Shown: piece by piece, positions 54,716 through 63,365 of the stretch
Numbering within the stretch: position 1 is the first letter of the stretch
Layout of the letters: each line of letters opens with the position of its first letter
NCBI GenBank assembly: GCA_038134485.1
Contig: JAYPVG010000005.1
Location: forward strand, 76,108 to 140,107
Length of the DNA stretch: 64,000 bases
From: NORP240 sp038134485
GTDB taxonomy: Bacteria; Pseudomonadota; Gammaproteobacteria; Pseudomonadales; Pseudohongiellaceae
Direction of reading: 5' to 3'
Position numbers and translations under genes: made by a program
The notes under the pieces: model-generated
Seen by the model: the letters and a program-made list of their open reading frames with translations, nothing else
Told to the model about the DNA's origin: nothing
The model's database searches: none

Positions 54716-55726
54716 TTACTCCCCGGCGCGGGCGCCCTTGAGAATATTGCCGAGGGCGTAGTTGCCGGCATGACAGGCGTATTCGTAAATCCGACCCTGC
54801 TCCACCCGAGTCATGGGCAGCACGCCGACGATGATATCGGTGAACGTGGTCGGATCGTCGATAGTGAATTCATAATTCATGGCGCCCGGACCCACCGGTA
54901 TAAACTTTTCCACCAGCAGGCGATTTTCTGCGCTGCCGTAAGCCACGCCACGGGTGCCAAAACTGCCAATCAGGCTGGAAAAGTTGGAGCTCTCTACCAC
55001 CAGCGTATTGCCGACAAAATAGCCGCGGGAATCTCCGGACCAGAGGCTTATTCTGTCGTCGAGCGAAGATTTTTCCTGCAAGGGCACGATACGGGCATCC
55101 CACCCCATTTCGGTAAGGATCACCACGTGGTCGGCATTCTGGATTATCTGCAGATTATTGTTATAGGGTCCACTCGTCAGGGGCGGACCGGAATTGAACA
55201 CCAGACAACGTTCCGACAACCCGCGATCTTCCGGCCCGGTTCTATCGAAGCCGCCATGGGTATAGCGGACGGGTCTGCTCGCAGGGATTTCCTCCACTCC
55301 GTTAGGGTCGCTGCGCTGCACGACGACGCCATCCTGCACTGCCGGCAAACGCCCATTGGTCGGATACACCAGCACCGATGTTCTGCGGTTGCGTCGCAGC
55401 GACGTCCCTTCCATCCAGAAACTGTTGACTGAACCCGCCGATGTTGCCTGCCGGGTGCCGAGTATCTGCTCGGCAACCGCCATTTCCCGTTGCGCCGCCG
55501 CAGCGGCCGAAGCTTCCCGGCGGGCCTCGATCGCCAGTATCTCGTCCTCGCTGAGAAATTCACGCTCTGCATACTGCTCCGGACGCTCGAAGGGAGTCTG
55601 GGTGCTGAAGTTCCACACCCCGGAGAGATCCGGCAGACCGTGTTCGGTTCTTGGCGGACTGTAATCCTGCGCCAGCGAAGGGGAAGCGGGCAGCATGAGG
55701 AGAATGAGTATTCGACAGGCAAACAT
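54716..55726 (-). CDS. Exported protein of unknown function
   Basis: 336 aa from ATG 55726 (a TTG at 55762 is the alternative). Signal peptide MFACRILILLMLPASPSLA, cleavage near SLAQ. The mature protein begins with a GLPDLSGVWNF-type motif, has an Ala/Glu-rich helix (about 65-90), and ends with a beta-rich region with ISLWSGDSRGYFVGNTLVVE and YEYACHAGNYALGNILKGAR. Proteins with these two motifs are numerous in marine gammaproteobacteria and acidobacteria, usually exported, none characterised that I know of. It is flanked by ubiK (convergent) and comM (same strand) and interrupts the usual ubiK-comM adjacency. Confidence 0.8.
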   Translation of the reverse strand: MFACRILILLMLPASPSLAQDYSPPRTEHGLPDLSGVWNFSTQTPFERPEQYAEREFLSEDEILAIEARREASAAAAAQREMAVAEQILGTRQATSAGSVNSFWMEGTSLRRNRRTSVLVYPTNGRLPAVQDGVVVQRSDPNGVEEIPASRPVRYTHGGFDRTGPEDRGLSERCLVFNSGPPLTSGPYNNNLQIIQNADHVVILTEMGWDARIVPLQEKSSLDDRISLWSGDSRGYFVGNTLVVESSNFSSLIGSFGTRGVAYGSAENRLLVEKFIPVGPGAMNYEFTIDDPTTFTDIIVGVLPMTRVEQGRIYEYACHAGNYALGNILKGARAGE

Positions 55727-55822
55727 GGCTGGTGAGTCTACCCTAATTACCGCCAGTGACAAGCCGGTTCGGCGTTACGGGTCCGACAGTCACTGCCTTG
55801 GTTACCGCCCGCACAGTCGGGA

Positions 55823-57192
55823 TCAGGAGCGGTAGCCAAGTGCCTCCAGTACATGATCTTCCCTGATTGAGTCCTGCTCTTCCATGTCTGCCAGAGTACG
55901 GGCCAGACGCAGCACGCGGTGAAACCCGCGAGCGGAAAGATGCAAATTCCCCATCGCCTGCTGCAGCAATCTCTCACCACTGTTATCCAGGCTACAGTAC
56001 CGCTCGAGATCCCGTGTACGCAGCATGCTGTTCAGTGCACCGGCCCGATCAAGCTGGCGCTGTCGACAGCGAGTGACCTGGTGCCGCACGGTAGCCGAGT
56101 GAACTGCGCTCTTATCAACCTGTGACAGCTCCTGGTGGGACAGGCGCGGAACCTCAACCAGCAAGTCAAACCGATCCAGCAGGGGACCCGACAGCTTTTG
56201 TCGGTACCCATCGATACGCGATTGGGTGCAGCGACAGCGCCCCGAGGGATCCCCCAGAAATCCACAGGGACAGGGATTCATGGCGGCGACCAGCTGAAAA
56301 CTGGCAGGATAGGTGAAGCGATGATTGGCACGGGTCAGGGTAATCGCCCTGGCTTCCAGCGGTTCCCGGAGTGCCTCCAGGGCCCTGCCCGTGAATTGGG
56401 GCAATTCATCCAGAAACAACACGCCGTGCTGAGCGAAACTCACCTCGCCCGGCATTGCGCGAGCGCCGCCACCAATCAGGCTGGCGGGAGTGGCGGTATG
56501 ATGGGGGCTGCGCAGCGGCGGCAAATAGAAGTCTGCGGGGTCAAGCTTGATATTTGCCACTGACCGCAGCGATGCAACTTCCAGCGCCGACTTCTCGTTC
56601 AGGCTTGGCAAAATCCCGGGGAGGGCCGCCGCCAGCATTGTTTTCCCCGTCCCCGGTGGCCCTTTTAATAGCAGGTTGTGCCCGCCAGCCGCTGCGATCT
56701 GCAGCGCTCGTTTGGCAGAGGTCTGACCCCTGATATCTGCCAGGTCGTTGTGCGCAGCATGTCCCTGGCTGCCGCGATCGGGAGCGAGCTCTACCCGGGG
56801 ACAGGACGGCAGCTGTCCGGCATCGCCAAGCATCTGCAGCACAGCGATAAGACCATCGGCATGGCAGGACCGACAGTTTTTCACCATTCCTGCCTCGTGA
56901 CGGTTGTCGAAAGGAACCACCAGCCGGCGGCCGCTCTCTCGGGACCTGATAGCGGCCGGCAGCACGCCGCTGACGGCGCGCAGTTCTCCGCCAAGGGAAA
57001 GTTCGCCAAGAAACTCAAGGTCCACAAGGCGATCTGCGGCGACCTGTTCCGAAGCGACCAGGATGCTCAGCGCGATAGCCAGGTCGTAGCGACAACCAGT
57101 TGCGGCATACCGTTGGAAATGTGGGTCTCCACGGTTACCAGCGGAGCTTCTATGCCCACCAGCGCCCGTGAATAGACTCTCGCCAGCGCCAA
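55823..57192 (-). pseudogene. comM: Broken comM (YifB, Mg-chelatase-like AAA ATPase) with internal deletion
   Basis: ComM is a hexameric helicase that promotes branch migration in natural transformation. Here the gene starts at a TTG near 57192 (GGGGGA ribosome-binding site) as ALARVYSRALVG, runs through VETHISNGMPQLVV, then shifts frame and meets TGA at 57067-57069. In another frame the sequence resumes as GCRYDLAIALSILVASEQ and continues, with intact Walker A (GPPGTGKT), LFLDELPQF, AAMNPCPCGF and LSGPLLDRFDL, to 55823. About 44 residues (the VGLPETTVKE to PADLPKEG segment of E. coli YifB) are missing at the junction. GGTTGTCG at 57090-57097 is shared by both expected edges, so recombination between short repeats explains the loss. 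Confidence 0.88.
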
Positions 57193-57374
57193 TTTCAATC
57201 CCCCTGTCTGCGGCTGTGATTCCTGCCGGTCCGGCTGCTATTTCACTGATAATTGATTGGAAATCGACCGTGCCAAGTAAACAGATCTACCGGCGGAACC
57301 TGATTTATAAATAGTCCACAATCGCGGACGGCGCCAGTCAACGGGGAGTTTCCTTACGGCAAGAAATCGGAGGC

Positions 57375-57406
57375 AAAAAAAAGCTGCCCGAAGGCAGCTT
57401 TTTTTG
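57375..57406 (-). terminator. Rho-independent terminator after the cytochrome c5 genes
   Basis: Stem AAAGCTGCC / GGCAGCTTT with loop CGAA, A-tract on one side and T-tract on the other, so it works in both directions. It lies 20 bp past the stop of the first c5 gene on the minus strand and separates it from comM. Confidence 0.9.
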
Positions 57407-57425
57407 CTTGCAACAATCCGACGGC

Positions 57426-57791
57426 TTACTGGCCCTGGGAAGTCGCAACCATGTAATCAACGATGGCTCGCAGGTCTTCGTTCGTGCAATCAAAGCACAG
57501 ACCCTTGGCTGGCATCGCATTCACGCCATTGATTACATTGTTCATCACGGCGTCCATACCCTTTTCCAGTCGGGCAGTCCAATCCTCAGCCTTGTTTGGA
57601 TTGGGGGCGCCGCCGGCGCCGGAATTATGGCAGGCAAAGCAGGATGCCATGTATTTCTGCTGGGCATTAAAACCGTCGGTCAGCTGGGCCAGCTGCAAAG
57701 GCTCTGCATTGTCATCCGCAAATACGGTGCCGCCGAATACCAGTGCGGTAATCGTCAGTCCGGCTTTCATTAGTTTGATCAAATCAGTCAC
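57426..57791 (-). CDS. Cytochrome c5-type monohaem protein
   Basis: 121 aa from a GTG at 57791 preceded by GAGGAG; the ATG at 57770 is the alternative. Signal peptide ending GGTVFA (residue 25). Haem motif Cys51-Phe-Ala-Cys54-His55, likely axial Met93 in NAMPAKG, and the extra cysteine pair Cys99/Cys102 (GLCFDC) that marks c5 cytochromes. A small periplasmic electron carrier, probably feeding a terminal oxidase or reductase. Tandem paralogue of the next gene, 74 bp away on the same strand. Confidence 0.9.
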   Translation of the reverse strand: MTDLIKLMKAGLTITALVFGGTVFADDNAEPLQLAQLTDGFNAQQKYMASCFACHNSGAGGAPNPNKAEDWTARLEKGMDAVMNNVINGVNAMPAKGLCFDCTNEDLRAIVDYMVATSQGQ

Positions 57792-57865
57792 TTTTTCGCT
57801 CCTCAGATTTAAAGAAATAACTATCCAGATCGAGGGCTGAATGCCCCTCTCGTTGTAATCCTTTG

Positions 57866-58363
57866 TTATTGCGCGGTCACCATGTAGTCGATCAGCGATC
57901 GAATGTGGTCGTCCGTGCAATCCATGCAAAGTCCCCGGGCCGGCATCGCTCCCACACCGTTGATGGCATTGGTCATCACTGCCTCCATTCCCTTGGCCAT
58001 GCGCTCGCCCCAGGCGTCCGCATTGCCAGCTACCGGAGCGCCGGCGGCGCCGGTGCCGTGACAGGCAAAGCAGCGCATCTGATAGGTGCCAGCCACATCA
58101 AAATCATCCGCTGCAGGTTCGGGCGCGGCTGCCGGCGCCGCAGCGGGCGTCGGTGACGTTGCCTGAGTAACAGCCGGAGCACCCGGCGCATCGGTGCAAG
58201 AATCGCCCGCCAGGCAAACCGTGCCGATTGGCGCGAGGTTGCTGCCAATCCTGGCGCTGTCGGGCTGTGCCCAGGCCAGAGAAGCAGAAAATCCGATTAC
58301 CGCCAGCAGAGTACCTAGCCTCACCATCAGGCCGATCGAGTTATGTTGTCTGCAATACACCAT
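57866..58363 (-). CDS. Cytochrome c5-type protein with N-terminal linker
   Basis: 165 aa from ATG 58363 (AAGG at proper spacing; GTG two codons upstream is possible). Signal peptide ending SLAWA (about 32). An extra cysteine pair (Cys50 and Cys56, VCLAGDSC), a Pro/Ala-rich linker (about 70-85), then the c5 domain: Cys98-Phe-Ala-Cys101-His102, Met140, and Cys146/Cys149 (GLCMDC). The linker may tether or space the haem domain. It is the upstream member of a two-gene unit ending at the terminator at 57375. Confidence 0.9.
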   Translation of the reverse strand: MVYCRQHNSIGLMVRLGTLLAVIGFSASLAWAQPDSARIGSNLAPIGTVCLAGDSCTDAPGAPAVTQATSPTPAAAPAAAPEPAADDFDVAGTYQMRCFACHGTGAAGAPVAGNADAWGERMAKGMEAVMTNAINGVGAMPARGLCMDCTDDHIRSLIDYMVTAQ

Positions 58364-58815
58364 GGTCACCTTTTCGTTCTCTTTGTTTCTTGTCGCTAAT
58401 TTCAGGACACTTCTTTCTAGCTTTCGCCGGCTGAATGCCAACTTAATACACGCGAATACTGCGCCAAACCGCCAATTTACAAGCCAAGATCTTCCGTCGC
58501 CGTCACTGGTCCTGGGGCCACATACGGGTGCAGTTCTTGTGACGCGGACCGTATTCAGTCTCAAGCTCAACGGGTAATCGTGCGACCCGAATCGGGCGCG
58601 GGTTTGAAACGCGCGCGATTATACACTTTTCCCCGTCGCCCCGAAACACTCCGGAGTCTGCGGATAACCACAAATTCAGCAATTTGCGAATAGTCTACGG
58701 GTAGTTGCTGCGGCCTGAATCTACTTGTTAATACGCCAGGATCTGCAAGAAAGATTGATCGAACAGGGCTGAACATGACACCGAAGGTTACATCTCTCCG
58801 GGCAATTCGGGTCGA
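58364..58815. other. Gene-free interval between rfbB and the cytochrome c5 genes
   Basis: 452 bp without a convincing gene; a 69-aa frame here has no family features. On the minus strand a TATAAT (58618-58623) with a poor TTTCGG 17 bp before it could drive the cytochromes with a leader of about 250 nt. CCCGAATCGGG near 58587 is a short palindrome. I see no rfb terminator with a T-tract. Confidence 0.5.
58618..58646 (-). promoter_or_regulatory. Candidate promoter for the cytochrome c5 pair
   Basis: Minus-strand TATAAT at 58623-58618, with TTTCGG (58646-58641) 17 bp upstream. The -10 is perfect and the -35 is weak. It would leave a 250-nt leader before the first cytochrome gene. Confidence 0.35.
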
Positions 58816-59901
58816 TCAGGATTGCTGTCGGTAGGAACCGTCCAGTATGGCCTGCCACCAGGGCTCGTTAGCCAGATACCACTGCACGGTCTTGCGCATG
58901 CCGGAGGCAAAATCCTCCCGGGGCTGGTAACCCAGTTCGGAGGAAATTTTGCTGGCATCGATGGCGTAGCGCGTATCGTGCCCGGCCCGATCCGCAACGA
59001 AACTAATCAGGCTGTCCGCCGCCGCTCCACTCGCACAGGGGCTGCAAGAAAAGCGCTGCGCCAGCGAACTGTCCTCGGCAAAGGCCTGGTCAACAATACT
59101 GCACAATAGCCGCACGGTGTCGATGTTGGCCCATTCGTTGTTGCCGCCGATGTTGTAACACTCGCCGATCCGTCCCGTGTTAATGATGAGGTCGATGCCC
59201 CGGCTGTGATCGTCGACGTAGAGCCAGTCGCGGATTTGCCGGCCGTCGCCGTAAATCGGCAGCGCCTTGCCCTGCAGTATATTTAGCAGGCACAGCGGGA
59301 TCAGTTTCTCGGGAAAGTGCAGCGGCCCGTAGTTGTTGGAGCAGTTGCTGGTGGTAACCCGCAGACCGAAAGTATGGTGATAGGCTCGCACCAGGTGGTC
59401 GGAAGCCGCCTTGCTGGCGGCGTAGGGAGAATTGGGCGCATAGGCATTAGATTCCGAGAACGCCGGGTCGTCCGATTGCAGGGTGCCGTACACTTCGTCG
59501 GTCGAGACATGATGGAACAGGTGCCGGTCGGTCTGCTGCTCTTCAACCCAGTACTGCTTGGCCGCCTTTAACAGGCTGTGGGTGCCGACTATGTTGGTTT
59601 CGATAAAGGCGTCCGGGCCAGTGATTGACCGATCCACGTGACTCTCGGCGGCAAAGTGAACCACATTGCTTACCTGCTCGTCCCGCAGCAGATCCAGGAC
59701 CTTTTGGTAATCGCAGATGTTGCCGCGCACAAAGCGGAAGTTATCCAGCTTGCTCACAGAATCCAGATTGCTCAGATTACCCGCATAGGTCAATGCGTCC
59801 AGAACGATGACGCGATCTGAGGGATAAGTGGCAGTCCAGTATTTGACAAAATTGGCGCCGATGAAGCCGGCCCCGCCTGTCACCAGTAAAGTTTTCACCA
59901 A
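58816..59901 (-). CDS. rfbB: dTDP-glucose 4,6-dehydratase
   Basis: 361 aa. Extended SDR; second step of dTDP-L-rhamnose synthesis. TGGAGFIGANFV (NAD), STDEVYG (catalytic Thr-Asp-Glu), and YAASKAASDHL (Tyr/Lys). It starts at TTG 59901 or the adjacent GTG 59898; GGGGAG lies upstream and the start abuts the rfbD stop. Last gene of rfbA-rfbC-rfbD-rfbB on the minus strand. Confidence 0.97.
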   Translation of the reverse strand: MVKTLLVTGGAGFIGANFVKYWTATYPSDRVIVLDALTYAGNLSNLDSVSKLDNFRFVRGNICDYQKVLDLLRDEQVSNVVHFAAESHVDRSITGPDAFIETNIVGTHSLLKAAKQYWVEEQQTDRHLFHHVSTDEVYGTLQSDDPAFSESNAYAPNSPYAASKAASDHLVRAYHHTFGLRVTTSNCSNNYGPLHFPEKLIPLCLLNILQGKALPIYGDGRQIRDWLYVDDHSRGIDLIINTGRIGECYNIGGNNEWANIDTVRLLCSIVDQAFAEDSSLAQRFSCSPCASGAAADSLISFVADRAGHDTRYAIDASKISSELGYQPREDFASGMRKTVQWYLANEPWWQAILDGSYRQQS

Positions 59902-60795
59902 CTAGTTCTCCCCGAGTTCTGTGATCACGTTACGCAGTTCGGTGCGCCAGTGAACGGCCTCGACGGCAAAGCGCTCGTAGCTGGCTGACTTGTCGAGCAC
60001 ACTGAAGGCAGGCCGCGCTGCGGGTGTCGGATACCCGGTCGAAGCGATGGGCTCAATAGCGATAGCCGACCGTAACAGACCCTGCGTAAGGGCTTCTTCC
60101 TGAATCGCGACGGCGAAATCATACCAGCTGGCGACTCCGGCATCAGACCAGTGGAAGATGCCGCTGTCGATATCGCTGCCTATTACCGATCTGAGCAGAC
60201 GCACCAGCGAGTGGGTGGAAGTCGGTGTTCCCAGCTGGTCCGCAACCACCTGCAGCCGATCCCGCTCGGCCATCAGGCGCAGCATGGTGATGACAAAGTT
60301 GGACGGATAGCGAGAATACAGCCAGCTGGTACGGATAATTAGCGCGCCATCGGGGTGTCGCTGTCGTACAGCGTGCTCGCCCTGCGCCTTGGAAAGACCG
60401 TAATGGTTGAGCGGATTAATCGGGTCCTCCGGCCGGTAGGGACTGGACGCGCTGCCGTCAAATACAAAATCCGTTGAAATATGAATCAAACGACAATTGT
60501 TGGCGGCCGCCCACTCCGCCACCGTGGCGGCGCCCTCGCGGTTCACCCGGGTCGCTAGCTCCTTTTCCGTCTCGGCTTTATCAACCTGAGTATAGGCAGC
60601 GGTATTGATAATGACCCGCGGCTTGATCGCGGCGAGCCGGTCACGCAATTGCCCCGGCTGACAGATATCCAGTTCCGGCAAATCGAAGCCGTGCAGGCTG
60701 ATCTGCTGCTCGGCGCCTGAGCGATGCCAGTCGGCGGCGATGGTTTTTCCCAGCTGACCATTGGCGCCCAGCACCGCGACGTTCAACGAGCTCAT
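59902..60795 (-). CDS. rfbD: dTDP-4-dehydrorhamnose reductase
   Basis: 297 aa. Reduces dTDP-4-keto-rhamnose to dTDP-L-rhamnose with NAD(P)H. GANGQLGKTIA at the N-terminus, STDFVFDG, and the SDR pair in YGLSKAQGE. ATG at 60795 within the end of rfbC (4-bp ATGA overlap), and its stop abuts rfbB, so the three are translationally coupled. Confidence 0.95.
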   Translation of the reverse strand: MSSLNVAVLGANGQLGKTIAADWHRSGAEQQISLHGFDLPELDICQPGQLRDRLAAIKPRVIINTAAYTQVDKAETEKELATRVNREGAATVAEWAAANNCRLIHISTDFVFDGSASSPYRPEDPINPLNHYGLSKAQGEHAVRQRHPDGALIIRTSWLYSRYPSNFVITMLRLMAERDRLQVVADQLGTPTSTHSLVRLLRSVIGSDIDSGIFHWSDAGVASWYDFAVAIQEEALTQGLLRSAIAIEPIASTGYPTPAARPAFSVLDKSASYERFAVEAVHWRTELRNVITELGEN

Positions 60796-61337
60796 GGAAA
60801 CAGCTCCGCAGCCTGCAAGCCCGGGGCATCCCTGTCCCTGTCCGACAATACCGGCGAGTCTTCAAGCAGCGGCCACCGGATGCCGATCGCCTCGTCGTTC
60901 CAGCGCAGGCTGCGATCATCCTCCGGCGCGTAATACTCGGTGCATTTGTAAACAATCTCGGCGGTCTCGCTGGTGACGTAAAATCCATGGGCAAAACCCG
61001 GCGGTACCCAGAGCTGGCGTTTGTTGTCTGCCGAAAGCGTGACCCCAGCCCATTTGCCAAAGGTGGGGGAGGCCTTGCGAAGATCCACCGCCACGTCGAA
61101 GATTTCCCCCTGTATGGCGCGCACCAGCTTGCCCTGGGGTTTGTTGAGCTGGTAATGCAGTCCGCGCAGGGTCCCCTGTCCGGATTTGCTGTGGTTATCC
61201 TGCACGAAATCCGCGGGCAATCCGCGGGCGTCGAACCAGGACCTGCGAAAGGTTTCCACGAAGAAGCCCCGGTGATCACCGTGCACCACCGGTTCGAGCA
61301 AGAGTACTTCGGGAATGGCTGTCGCAGTGATCTTCAT
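60792..61337 (-). CDS. rfbC: dTDP-4-dehydrorhamnose 3,5-epimerase
   Basis: 181 aa, cupin fold. Epimerises dTDP-4-keto-6-deoxyglucose at C3 and C5. RGLHYQ carries the catalytic His, VAVDLRKASPTFGKW and VPPGFAHGF are typical. ATG at 61337, 74 bp after rfbA. Overlaps rfbD by 4 bp. Confidence 0.96.
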   Translation of the reverse strand: MKITATAIPEVLLLEPVVHGDHRGFFVETFRRSWFDARGLPADFVQDNHSKSGQGTLRGLHYQLNKPQGKLVRAIQGEIFDVAVDLRKASPTFGKWAGVTLSADNKRQLWVPPGFAHGFYVTSETAEIVYKCTEYYAPEDDRSLRWNDEAIGIRWPLLEDSPVLSDRDRDAPGLQAAELFP

Positions 61338-61411
61338 CGTTGTCCTAAACTCGAATGCGGGACGTCAACGGGGGTGCGGGCTTAACGGTATCTCCGCCTC
61401 TGGCCCGTGAA

Positions 61412-62284
61412 TCAGTGCCCGTCAAGAATCTTCAGCAGGTACTGACCATAACCGCTTTTTTCCAATGGTGCAGCCAGCTTGCGCAGCTGCTGGTCATCGA
61501 TGAAACCCTGGCGCCAGGCGATTTCCTCCGGGCTGGCTATTTTCAGCCCCTGACGCTCCTCCAGCACCCGAATAAAATTCGCGGCGTCCAGCAGTGACTG
61601 GACCGTGCCGGTATCCAGCCAGGCGGTGCCCCGATCGAACAGTTCCACCCGCAGAGACCGGCGTTCCATATAAATCTTGTTGACGTCGGTTATTTCCAGC
61701 TCTCCGCGAGCAGACGGCTTGATGGACCTGGCAATGGACACCACGTCATTATCGTACATGTACAGTCCGGTAACGGCGTAATTGGACTGGGGTTCAGCGG
61801 GCTTTTCTTCCAGGTCCACGGCAATGCCGTCTTCGTCAAGCACCACCACCCCGTAGCGTTCCGGGTCATTAACGTAGTAGGCAAACACACAGGCGCCGGA
61901 ATCCTGTTCGACGGCGGTCTTGAGAGTGTCTTCGATGCGGTTGCCGTAAAAAATGTTGTCACCGAGAATCAGACACACCCGGCTGTCGCCGATGAATTCC
62001 TCGCCAATGAGAAAAGCCTGGGCGAGACCTTCCGGTCGCGGCTGTTCGGCGTAGCTGATCTCCAGTCCCCAGGACCTGCCGTCGCCGAGCAGCCCCTGAT
62101 AGGCGGCAGCGTCTTCCGGTGTAGTGATGACCAGGATCTCCCGGATGCCCGCCTGCATGAGGGTCGAGAGCGGATAGTAGATCATCGGCTTGTCGTAAAC
62201 CGGCATCAGCTGCTTGCTTACCGAGATGGTCATCGGGTGCAGCCTGGAACCGGTGCCCCCGGCGAGGATAATTCCCTTGGTCAT
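61412..62284 (-). CDS. rfbA: Glucose-1-phosphate thymidylyltransferase
   Basis: 290 aa. Makes dTDP-glucose from dTTP and glucose-1-phosphate. ILAGGTGSRLHPMT nucleotide loop, KPMIYYPLSTLM, LGDNIFYG and WLDTGT. First gene of the rhamnose set; it is separated from the epimerase upstream by 121 bp that show no clear promoter. Product inhibition by dTDP-rhamnose is known for the family. Confidence 0.97.
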   Translation of the reverse strand: MTKGIILAGGTGSRLHPMTISVSKQLMPVYDKPMIYYPLSTLMQAGIREILVITTPEDAAAYQGLLGDGRSWGLEISYAEQPRPEGLAQAFLIGEEFIGDSRVCLILGDNIFYGNRIEDTLKTAVEQDSGACVFAYYVNDPERYGVVVLDEDGIAVDLEEKPAEPQSNYAVTGLYMYDNDVVSIARSIKPSARGELEITDVNKIYMERRSLRVELFDRGTAWLDTGTVQSLLDAANFIRVLEERQGLKIASPEEIAWRQGFIDDQQLRKLAAPLEKSGYGQYLLKILDGH

Positions 62285-62405
62285 GATGTCATGCGTCTTT
62301 TGAATGCGTGTTACCGAACTGCTGCCTCGAGCACCAGTGCCGAATATCTCTTAGCGCTACCTGCTGCTGCCGACGCAGCTCTGAGGCCAGAATCCGAATT
62401 ACGCG

Positions 62406-63365
62406 CTATTTTACGTCAAGGAGCTCCGGTAAGGCAGTGTAAAAGGACTGATGGGGAGTAAAACCCAGCGCATCGCAGATCGGCTGATTACTGTGCAGGT
62501 TCTCAGTCACCAGATTGCGGTAGGTGCGAACCCCGAGACTGGTGCGGCTCAGGCCGACGCGGCTTAGCAGCCCGGCGGCAACGGCCGCCAGATAAAACAC
62601 GACGCGGGGACTGCGCCAGCGAGGCGCCGGTTTTCCCAGGGCCTGGTAAATCGAGGCTTCGATTTCGTTTAATGCGTAGGTCAGACCGTCAGTGACCAGG
62701 TATGTCGCAAAGTCTGCCCGATCTTCGGCCGCCAGCAGCGCCGCCCGGCACAGATCTTCCAACCCTACCAGGGAAAGCCGGGTATCGAGTCGGGGCAGCG
62801 GTGGCATCCTGCCCCGGCCTATCAAGCGAACCATGGCGGCCAGATTGCCCTTCATGCCCGGCCCATAGACGTTAACCGGGCGCAGAATAGTGACCTTCAG
62901 AGAACTGTTCCGGGCGATCTCCAGAAGACACTGTTCGGCCTCGAACTTATTGCGACCGTAGGCCGTCTGCGTCGGTGCGTCCTGCTCCGCAGCCACGGCC
63001 AGGCTGCTGCTGAAATACACGAGTCGTTCCACGCCGGCCGCCAAGGCCGCCGCGGCCACGGCTGCGGTACCTTCGACATTGACAGCCTGTAGCTGCTGCT
63101 CCGACGAACCATCGACATGAGCGACTCCCGCCAGATGAAAAACCACCCGCACGCCGGTCAGCGCGCGTTCCAGAAGAGCCCTATCCCTGATGTCGCCACT
63201 GAAATCCGGGGTTCCGAAGGCATTGGCTGCAGAATCCGCCGGCAGAGCGCGCGAGCGGGTGAGCGTCAGCAGAGGGTAGCCAGCCTCGGTAAGCTGACGG
63301 CAGAGCGCGGTGCCGATAAACCCGTCCGCCCCCGTCACCAGCACTGTTCCTGAAGCCGCGGTCAT
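62406..63365 (-). CDS. NAD-dependent epimerase/dehydratase (extended SDR)
   Basis: 319 aa. TGADGFIGTALCRQL Rossmann motif, FHLAGVAHVDG, YFSSSLAV and the catalytic Tyr-Lys in AYGRNKFEAEQ. It resembles the UDP-hexose 4-epimerase/reductase enzymes of O-antigen clusters that often precede an undecaprenyl-phosphate sugar transferase; the sugar is unknown. Start ATG at 63365 overlaps the glycosyltransferase stop by 4 bp (ATGA), so both belong to the same polysaccharide operon. Confidence 0.88.
   Translation of the reverse strand: MTAASGTVLVTGADGFIGTALCRQLTEAGYPLLTLTRSRALPADSAANAFGTPDFSGDIRDRALLERALTGVRVVFHLAGVAHVDGSSEQQLQAVNVEGTAAVAAAALAAGVERLVYFSSSLAVAAEQDAPTQTAYGRNKFEAEQCLLEIARNSSLKVTILRPVNVYGPGMKGNLAAMVRLIGRGRMPPLPRLDTRLSLVGLEDLCRAALLAAEDRADFATYLVTDGLTYALNEIEASIYQALGKPAPRWRSPRVVFYLAAVAAGLLSRVGLSRTSLGVRTYRNLVTENLHSNQPICDALGFTPHQSFYTALPELLDVK

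Noticed and set aside
55823..57025. Short ComM starting at GTG 57025 as an intact gene
   Set aside because: Clear comM N-terminal coding sequence lies upstream in another frame, with a contiguous in-frame stretch before 57025, so the gene is broken rather than short.
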